This document shows, in pieces, positions 7,353 to 11,697 of a DNA stretch of 11,697 nucleotides (position 1 is the first letter of the stretch; each line of letters opens with the position of its first letter). Origin of the DNA: Shewanellaceae bacterium. Lineage in GTDB: Bacteria; Pseudomonadota; Gammaproteobacteria; Enterobacterales; Shewanellaceae. The translations under genes and the position numbers were made by a program. Location of the stretch: the NCBI GenBank assembly GCA_016779685.1, contig JADHND010000035.1, positions 1-11,697 of the forward strand. Reading direction: 5' to 3'. The notes under the pieces were generated by a model. It worked only from the letters and a program-made list of their open reading frames with translations, did not search any database and was not told where the DNA came from.

Positions 7353-7381
7353 ATTATAACGGAGTCGAGATACAAAAAGAT
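7353..7381 (-). promoter_or_regulatory. Candidate promoter of the Nudix gene
   Basis: Reading the minus strand, TATAAT occupies 7358 to 7353, a perfect -10 hexamer. The hexamer at 17-bp spacing (ATCTTT, 7381 to 7376) is a poor -35. The predicted transcript start near 7346 would leave a leader of about 26 bases containing the AGGAA ribosome site. Supported only by the -10 match and position. Confidence 0.4.
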
Positions 7382-7429
7382 AGGATAACTGCGTCTTTGG
7401 TGCTAGGGCACCACCTTAAACGCATAGCT

Positions 7430-9466
7430 CTAAGCTTGCCCTTCTTTATTTTTGACATAGACCCGTACAAAGTGACCTGAAGTAAGTTGGATAGGTATGG
7501 TGTGCTTGCCTGGCTTCGACAAAGTTAGCTGTTGTTTGAACGTCCAGCCATCGATTACATTATGGCGACTGGGTTTTCGAGATTCGACATTGATGCCTTC
7601 GGCAAAGGTCATGGCGTTGTTGGCGCCGTGATAAATCGTGACTTCAAGTGGAGGTTTGCCTATGACCTTCAAAGCGACCTGGGTCTTACTGACGGATTCT
7701 AATTTGACAAAAGGGTTAACCAAGATGCGTTTTGGCGTCCCCTTCGGTGGCTCCATGATGGGTTGACTTAACTGGATGGGCTTTGGTTGTTCGGGATAGA
7801 TGAAGTGTTCATAACCGCCAACGATGGCAACAAAGCCGTTACCTGCCGCGTTCATCCGCCAAATTTTATTCACATTGCGATAACTACCTTCTGGTTTGAT
7901 GATATCGAGTGGGTACCATTTACCTTGGCTGAATGCCCAGCCAACATAGGTGACTTGACGTCTATTGTAGCCCGTTCTGTTGATAGTAGGCGGTCCCGGT
8001 ATTTCTAAAAAAGTACCAAACTTGTTTTCCTTACCCACAGTTTTTTTCGAACGACCGGCATAAGCAAATTGCCATGCTTGTTTTTTGGGTTTATAGAACA
8101 TAGCATGGTAAGTATCAAACTCTGAGCTTACCCCGGTGTTCGTAGAGGGTGTGGTGGCTTGCTTGCGTTTTATCAACAGCGTTTGAATGGGTGAGGTGTT
8201 GTCTTTATAGGGTTCCCATTCTTTGAATTTTACGCCCGTGCCCTCATGGTCGAATGTACTATACTTGGCATCGGGATGACCGACCGCCAATAAATGGGAC
8301 CAATCCGTAGCGCGTGTTATCGGCGTGTCTATTTGATCATACGACCAAAGCGAGAAGTTGAAAATGTAGGGTAGCCCCGTGTCTTTTTGACGTCTTGAGC
8401 CCAAATAACCAAAAGGGGTTGTGATGGGAGCATACAAGTCTTCTTGACCTGAGCTGGCCTCCGTCCGAATGACCCAGTGTTCAATATCCTTGTCTTTGAT
8501 CATGCTGCTGCCAAAACGAAGATGTTGCGAATCTGGTCGAAAGCGTGCTCTGATAACACCCGCCTGATTAGGTTGGATAGCGGTGCCTTCTACCGTGATG
8601 CGTCTGAAAGTACCGACACCAAGGTCGGTTCTGGGGATTTTTTTGGCGATGAGCTGTACTTCGTAGCTGCCAGGTTTGACATCAGGTATGGTGACCTTCC
8701 ATTGGGCAGAGTTGTCTGCTGATCGGGTTCTGGTGACGCAGGTCGCTGCGGTGGCTTCATTGGTTGCCAGATCCACCAATTGAACGGCGACCTCGGCTTG
8801 CTTCTGTAGTGCAAGGACTTCAATATGAGGCCTGAGTACCACATGACCTTCTTGTTGGAGATAAATCGGCCATCGCAGCGGCACCTCGGTTACCCCCCAT
8901 CTATTTAGTTTGCGGTACTCAAACGGCGTGTTGCCTGACAAGGCTTTATCCGGCAACACATGGGCTTCACTTGATGGATCACCGACCCGAATGCCATGTT
9001 CAGCGGCAAAAAAAACATTATTGGGGTACAGCAACAGCATGTTATTGGGGGTCCATTGAATGTTGTATACTGAAATAGGTTTGTCCTTAATGGGCAATTG
9101 AGTTAAATCTGACCATCGCTGTCCCTCTTCTTGTAGCTTCGAAGACTTGGCTTCATCGCATTTGACTGTTTTGACGACCTTGGCTGGCGGTTGGTTTAAC
9201 ACTGCGGTGTCGTCTGGATTGTCGTCTGGATTGTCGTCGGGATTGTCATCTGGATTGTCATCGGGATTGTCATCTGGGTTGTTATTTGGATCATCATCAG
9301 GGCTATGGTCTGGGATGTGAGAAGAATCGTCCTGATGTGTCGGCTGTTTGTCGCTGCCGCCACCGCCACAGCCATGGAGGAGGAATATAAAGACCAGTAC
9401 AATATATTTAAGCAAGGTTTTAATCCAAGATACGGACGCATTTATGATGTTATCGGTTATCAGCAA
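7430..9466 (-). CDS. Large orphan lipoprotein with Asn-Pro-Asp-Asp repeat linker
   Basis: Up to 678 residues, no recognised domain. A lipoprotein signal ends in LLHGC followed by GGGGSD; lipidated Cys is residue 33 from the TTG at 9466. That start has no visible ribosome site. A second in-frame TTG at 9415 (read 9415 to 9413) has GGA eight bases upstream and gives a classical short signal, MLKYIVLVFIFLLHGC; it may be the real start (661 residues). After the Cys comes a low-complexity acidic linker built of NPDD units (12-bp DNA repeat). The remaining ~580 residues look like beta-rich extracytoplasmic sequence with only two Cys (VKCDE and ATCVT), which could form one disulfide. Anchoring in a membrane facing the periplasm or cell surface is likely; the linker would extend the folded part away from it. 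It lies 109 bp upstream of the Nudix gene on the same strand, with no clear terminator between them. Confidence 0.82.
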   Translation of the reverse strand: MLITDNIINASVSWIKTLLKYIVLVFIFLLHGCGGGGSDKQPTHQDDSSHIPDHSPDDDPNNNPDDNPDDNPDDNPDDNPDDNPDDTAVLNQPPAKVVKTVKCDEAKSSKLQEEGQRWSDLTQLPIKDKPISVYNIQWTPNNMLLLYPNNVFFAAEHGIRVGDPSSEAHVLPDKALSGNTPFEYRKLNRWGVTEVPLRWPIYLQQEGHVVLRPHIEVLALQKQAEVAVQLVDLATNEATAATCVTRTRSADNSAQWKVTIPDVKPGSYEVQLIAKKIPRTDLGVGTFRRITVEGTAIQPNQAGVIRARFRPDSQHLRFGSSMIKDKDIEHWVIRTEASSGQEDLYAPITTPFGYLGSRRQKDTGLPYIFNFSLWSYDQIDTPITRATDWSHLLAVGHPDAKYSTFDHEGTGVKFKEWEPYKDNTSPIQTLLIKRKQATTPSTNTGVSSEFDTYHAMFYKPKKQAWQFAYAGRSKKTVGKENKFGTFLEIPGPPTINRTGYNRRQVTYVGWAFSQGKWYPLDIIKPEGSYRNVNKIWRMNAAGNGFVAIVGGYEHFIYPEQPKPIQLSQPIMEPPKGTPKRILVNPFVKLESVSKTQVALKVIGKPPLEVTIYHGANNAMTFAEGINVESRKPSRHNVIDGWTFKQQLTLSKPGKHTIPIQLTSGHFVRVYVKNKEGQA
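9209..9304. repeat. 12-bp tandem repeat inside the lipoprotein gene (Asn-Pro-Asp-Asp linker)
   Basis: Eight consecutive 12-bp units from 9209, close to gtcgtctggatt on the plus strand, the last two (9281-9304) degenerate. On the coding strand each unit reads roughly Asn-Pro-Asp-Asp. Variation between units is mainly at synonymous positions (gtc/atc, tgg/ggg), so the peptide is conserved better than the DNA. Twelve-bp steps keep the frame if copies are gained or lost. Confidence 0.9.
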
Positions 9467-9533
9467 AAAAATTTGATTAAATTGATTACGCAGATTTGCG
9501 GTTGTTGGGTCTAAGGGAGCCTCAATGCTGTTG

Positions 9534-9562
9534 TTTTCAATTCAAATATGCTGTGGTATAGT
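9534..9562 (+). promoter_or_regulatory. Candidate extended -10 promoter of the deformylase gene
   Basis: TATAGT (9557-9562) is preceded by TGG, giving the TGn element of an extended -10 promoter. A partial -35, TTTTCA (9534-9539), sits at 17-bp spacing. The transcript would start near 9569, about 50 bases before the coding start. This lies in the 152-bp divergent gap between the minus-strand lipoprotein and the deformylase; I see no clear promoter for the lipoprotein in that gap. Confidence 0.5.
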
Positions 9563-9605
9563 GCAAACGACTCTCGTTGGCAGAGCTCTATTTTCATTAA
9601 GTCAA

Positions 9606-9611
9606 AAGGAG
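9606..9611 (+). promoter_or_regulatory. Strong ribosome binding site fixing a TTG start
   Basis: AAGGAG lies seven bases upstream of TTG 9619-9621. No ATG or GTG lies near the conserved N-terminus of the deformylase, so this site decides the start. Confidence 0.75.
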
Positions 9612-9618
9612 ATTTACA

Positions 9619-10110
9619 TTGACTGTTCAAACGATTCTCACCGCGCCCAATCCCCTGTTAAAACGTTCTGCAAAGCAGGTCGTCGATGTGCATTTGGTTC
9701 AAGATCTCATCGCTGATATGCTGGAGACTTTGTATGATACCCCCCATGGGGTGGGCTTGGCGGCGATGCAAATTGGCCGTCTTGAATCGGTTATTGTGAT
9801 TGATATATCACCCAATCGAGATGCGCCATTGGTGCTGATTAACCCTGAGTTGATTTTGGGCGAAGGGCAAGTAACGAGTGAAGAAGGATGCTTGTCATTA
9901 CCCAATTTTAATGCCTATGCTAAACGTTACGCAGAAGTCGAAGTGATGGGATTGGATGTGAGGGGCCAACCGCTCCATTTTGAAGCGGCGGGTTTTTTAG
10001 CGATTGTGTTGCAACATGAAATGGATCATCTGCGTGGTGTGATCTTGAGTGACCACGCCGAGCCATTGGTGCCCTTGCACATAGGACAATCTGCCTCTAA
10101 GCTATCTTAG
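9619..10110 (+). CDS. def: Peptide deformylase
   Basis: A 163-residue cytosolic metalloenzyme that removes the formyl group from the N-terminal Met of nascent proteins. All three family motifs are present: GVGLAAMQ (44-51), EGCLS (89-93) and QHEMDHL (132-138). Metal ligands are C91, H133 and H137, and the catalytic residue is E134. The length is near that of the E. coli enzyme. It starts with TTG, fixed by AAGGAG seven bases upstream. The usual housekeeping neighbour fmt (methionyl-tRNA formyltransferase) is absent; a small unknown protein follows instead. This suggests a stand-alone second copy, although I cannot see the rest of the genome. Activity is expected since no catalytic residue is missing. 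Confidence 0.95.
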   Translation: MTVQTILTAPNPLLKRSAKQVVDVHLVQDLIADMLETLYDTPHGVGLAAMQIGRLESVIVIDISPNRDAPLVLINPELILGEGQVTSEEGCLSLPNFNAYAKRYAEVEVMGLDVRGQPLHFEAAGFLAIVLQHEMDHLRGVILSDHAEPLVPLHIGQSASKLS

Positions 10111-10117
10111 GTCATGT

Positions 10118-10169
10118 GGCGACACCTTGTACGTTCGGTGTGCCATGCTCTGGTACTGCATGGAGCGTG
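10118..10169 (+). other. Two consecutive hairpins between def and the small ORF
   Basis: GGC(g)ACACC (10118-10126) pairs with GGTGTGCC (10137-10144): eight base pairs with one bulged G and a 10-nt loop. Next, CATGCTC (10144-10150) can pair with GAGCGTG (10163-10169), seven pairs with one G-U; the two stems share base 10144. Neither is followed by a T-tract, so they are not ordinary terminators. They could be an mRNA processing or stabilising structure, an attenuator for the next gene, or chance. Confidence 0.35.
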
Positions 10170-10198
10170 TCCGTTGGCAACATAAGGAATCTATTGAT

Positions 10199-10435
10199 AT
10201 GAAAATATGTACTACCCGTTTAGCCGCGGTCTCAGGCGGTCATTGTCAACGTATCACGGTCAGCCGTTCGCGGCAGCCGCTTGATCCCGTCGAGGCGCAG
10301 GACAGCGCTGAAGACTGGTCTTATTTAAAGTCGTTTGAGTTGTACTGTCCTACTTTAGGCGGCGTTTATACGAAAGTTCGTGAATGGACGCGCCGTGTCT
10401 CACCTGCTGAGTATTTTAATTATCACAGCAGCTAA
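10199..10435 (+). CDS. Small hypothetical protein (78 residues)
   Basis: Not recognised. ATG 10199 is chosen because AAGGAA (10184-10189) lies nine bases upstream; the frame is open further 5' to 10127, but that part overlaps the hairpins and has no ribosome site. The protein is soluble, has no signal peptide, and contains three Cys (ICTT, GHCQR and YCPTLGG), an Arg-rich patch (RITVSRSRQP) and a C-terminal half rich in aromatic residues (DWSYLKSFELYCPTLGG, then REWTRR). It might be a small regulatory or nucleic-acid/metal-binding protein, but this is not supported by a named motif. It follows def by 88 bases on the same strand and converges on the secreted-protein gene with 27 bases between stop codons. 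Confidence 0.6.
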   Translation: MKICTTRLAAVSGGHCQRITVSRSRQPLDPVEAQDSAEDWSYLKSFELYCPTLGGVYTKVREWTRRVSPAEYFNYHSS

Positions 10436-10462
10436 GTCTACTGCCAGCTCCGAGTGTCAGGG

Positions 10463-11371
10463 TTAGGGAAGTTCATGGGTCAACACGATGGTCTCGGTGC
10501 CCGTCTGGTAGAGAATCACTGGGTGCTCGCTGTCCTTGTGTGGTATCGTCGAAAATTCCAGTTGATATAAATCAATAAACTGTTTACTGACGTGTTGAAT
10601 GAAACGTACACTTGGGTGGTCGCGTTTGAACCAATATTTTAACAAAATCGAGCCTTCCTGCCCGAGATCATAGAGCAAAAGATGATTTTTAACACGTTTC
10701 ATAGCGATGTTATAAAGAGCAAAGGTTCGGTCTTTGATGTAGATGACATCCGTCATCCGATGTGGCTTGGCTTCATAGACTGGAATAATGGCATGTGAGC
10801 TGTCGATGTTTTCAAAAATAAAAAAATTGTACCCATAGCCATGATCTCGAATCAGAACGCCACCATGCATGTTATAAAAGGTGTCATTGTAGCCAGCATG
10901 ATAATGTAAAAACTGGTCCGAAAACCGAATTTTGGGCAGATAAATGCGGTTAAGATCGAGGATTTGCCCCTGTTTGCCTTCAACATAGCGGATTTTATGC
11001 ACCTGCTGCATATCAGCTTGCGGATAACAATGAAAAAAATTATGGATGGTGACATCACTGACCATGCGGCTGCTCTCTTGCGATAAAATTAAATGGTCGT
11101 CAACTCGATTGATGATCACTTGTGGCAGGGGGCTGTCGAGAAAATGAATGGTGTCGAATAAACGCGGCGCTGTGGGTGCGTAACCGCAGGCACGGTAATT
11201 GATGACATCAAAGCCGTGACGGCGTTTAAATTCGTAGGTGCGCTGGGGGTAGGGCGCCTCATCATAAAAAAGCTGATTGTAAATACGGCTGGGAATGGTC
11301 TGCGCAATGACAGAATAAGTGGTGGTTGCCGCACAGATGAGCAGAGCAAAGCGTTTTAACACGGCTGGCAT
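10463..11371 (-). CDS. Secreted hypothetical protein
   Basis: 302 residues with an N-terminal signal peptide (MPAVLKRFALLICAATTTYS, then VIA|QT; cleavage predicted after residue 23), so a periplasmic or secreted product. The mature part is rich in Tyr, His, Phe and Ile, has only two Cys (C62 and C115), which may form one disulfide, and alternates hydrophobic and polar residues like a beta-rich fold. I recognise no catalytic motif and no lipobox. The start ATG (11369-11371) has no clear Shine-Dalgarno sequence, but it sits exactly at the signal peptide and no better start is visible. It is convergent with the 78-residue gene. It is preceded by a 326-bp AT-rich intergenic stretch and is probably transcribed alone. 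Confidence 0.75.
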   Translation of the reverse strand: MPAVLKRFALLICAATTTYSVIAQTIPSRIYNQLFYDEAPYPQRTYEFKRRHGFDVINYRACGYAPTAPRLFDTIHFLDSPLPQVIINRVDDHLILSQESSRMVSDVTIHNFFHCYPQADMQQVHKIRYVEGKQGQILDLNRIYLPKIRFSDQFLHYHAGYNDTFYNMHGGVLIRDHGYGYNFFIFENIDSSHAIIPVYEAKPHRMTDVIYIKDRTFALYNIAMKRVKNHLLLYDLGQEGSILLKYWFKRDHPSVRFIQHVSKQFIDLYQLEFSTIPHKDSEHPVILYQTGTETIVLTHELP

Positions 11372-11697
11372 AACGAGATCAGTGATAAGACTGGTTTACA
11401 TGTCTTGAGTGTATCAAGTTCAGCGCCGATAGGAAACACCGAGAGCATATCTGGGCAGAGATGAAGGCAGTTTACTCAAGCTGTTATGGACCACGCTGCT
11501 CTGAAGTTAACAGCAACCATGGTCGCTTTTAAGCCAGCAGATGTCAGGCTAATAAAGTTAATTTTTTGTTTATTTTGGTTAATTAATTTATTTTTAATTC
11601 AAATGATGGTTATTTTTAATGTTTTTAATGTTTTTAATGTTTTTAATGTTGGTTTTTTGATTTAATGCGCCCTTATTTTTATTGTATGGGTTTTTTA
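11372..11697. other. AT-rich intergenic stretch, no gene seen
   Basis: No coding frame with a credible start or ribosome site is visible on either strand. The part next to the secreted-protein gene holds a small dyad (CTTGA/TCAAG, 11404-11418) that could be an operator but is short. From about 11550 the composition becomes strongly A/T, with AATTAATT-type runs and the 9-bp repeat listed separately. It probably carries the promoter of the minus-strand gene and perhaps that of a gene beyond the window. Confidence 0.6.
11613..11648. repeat. Four perfect tandem copies of a 9-bp repeat
   Basis: TTTTTAATG occurs four times in exact succession: 11613-11621, 11622-11630, 11631-11639 and 11640-11648. 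Further T-runs flank it on both sides. It is intergenic in this window. Such arrays can change copy number by slipped-strand replication. Confidence 0.95.

Noticed and set aside
7399..7412. GGTGC-TAGG-GCACC dyad after the large lipoprotein gene as a terminator
   Set aside because: The stem is only five or six base pairs and no T-tract follows on either strand.
10127..10198. Upstream extension of the 78-residue protein
   Set aside because: No ribosome site there, and it overlaps two hairpins; the internal ATG 10199 has AAGGAA at suitable distance.
11404..11418. CTTGA-gtgta-TCAAG as a defined operator
   Set aside because: Five-base half-sites are expected by chance in a few hundred bases, and no regulator gene is adjacent.

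Overview
The window looks like a chromosomal stretch of a gammaproteobacterium, probably marine or aquatic. I infer this from the moderate GC content, the secreted and lipidated proteins of a Gram-negative type (lipoboxes LQGC and LHGC, the latter followed by Gly-rich and Asp/Asn/Pro-rich linkers), a stand-alone peptide deformylase, and a VTT-domain/flavin oxidoreductase fusion. I cannot name a genus from sequence alone. I see no tRNA, rRNA, CRISPR array, transposase or integrase.

Layout. (1) 1-1728: the 3' part of a fused PabA-PabB gene (folate/p-aminobenzoate synthesis), cut by the window edge. (2) 1729-2190: no convincing intact gene; a possible decayed membrane-protein remnant, then a weak terminator-like hairpin and the leader of the next gene. 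(3) 2191-3426: an AT-rich orphan lipoprotein closed by a clear rho-independent terminator. (4) 3478-4035: a small exported protein with four cysteines and an uncertain start codon. (5) 4106-6859: a tightly packed pair, a CDP-alcohol phosphatidyltransferase followed with zero spacing by a 711-residue membrane VTT domain fused to a flavin disulfide oxidoreductase. (6) Minus strand: a Nudix hydrolase (6856-7320), whose stop overlaps the end of the oxidoreductase tail to tail, and a large orphan lipoprotein with a 12-bp coding repeat (7430-9466). (7) Plus strand: a peptide deformylase (9619-10110) and a 78-residue hypothetical protein (10199-10435). (8) Minus strand: a secreted hypothetical protein (10463-11371). 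(9) 11372-11697: an AT-rich intergenic stretch ending in four exact copies of a 9-bp repeat.

How the genes work together. Only the 4106-6859 pair shows strong evidence of acting together, through its zero-gap junction. One member has the CDP-alcohol phosphotransferase signature of phospholipid head-group enzymes. The other joins a VTT (TVP38/TMEM64/DedA-type) membrane domain to a soluble redox enzyme that has a CxxxxC disulfide but a tyrosine where lipoamide dehydrogenases carry the catalytic histidine. This is the best candidate in the window for under-described biology: a membrane redox/lipid module of unknown substrate. The other genes look like independent units: folate synthesis, nucleotide housekeeping, N-terminal deformylation and four lineage-specific exported proteins.
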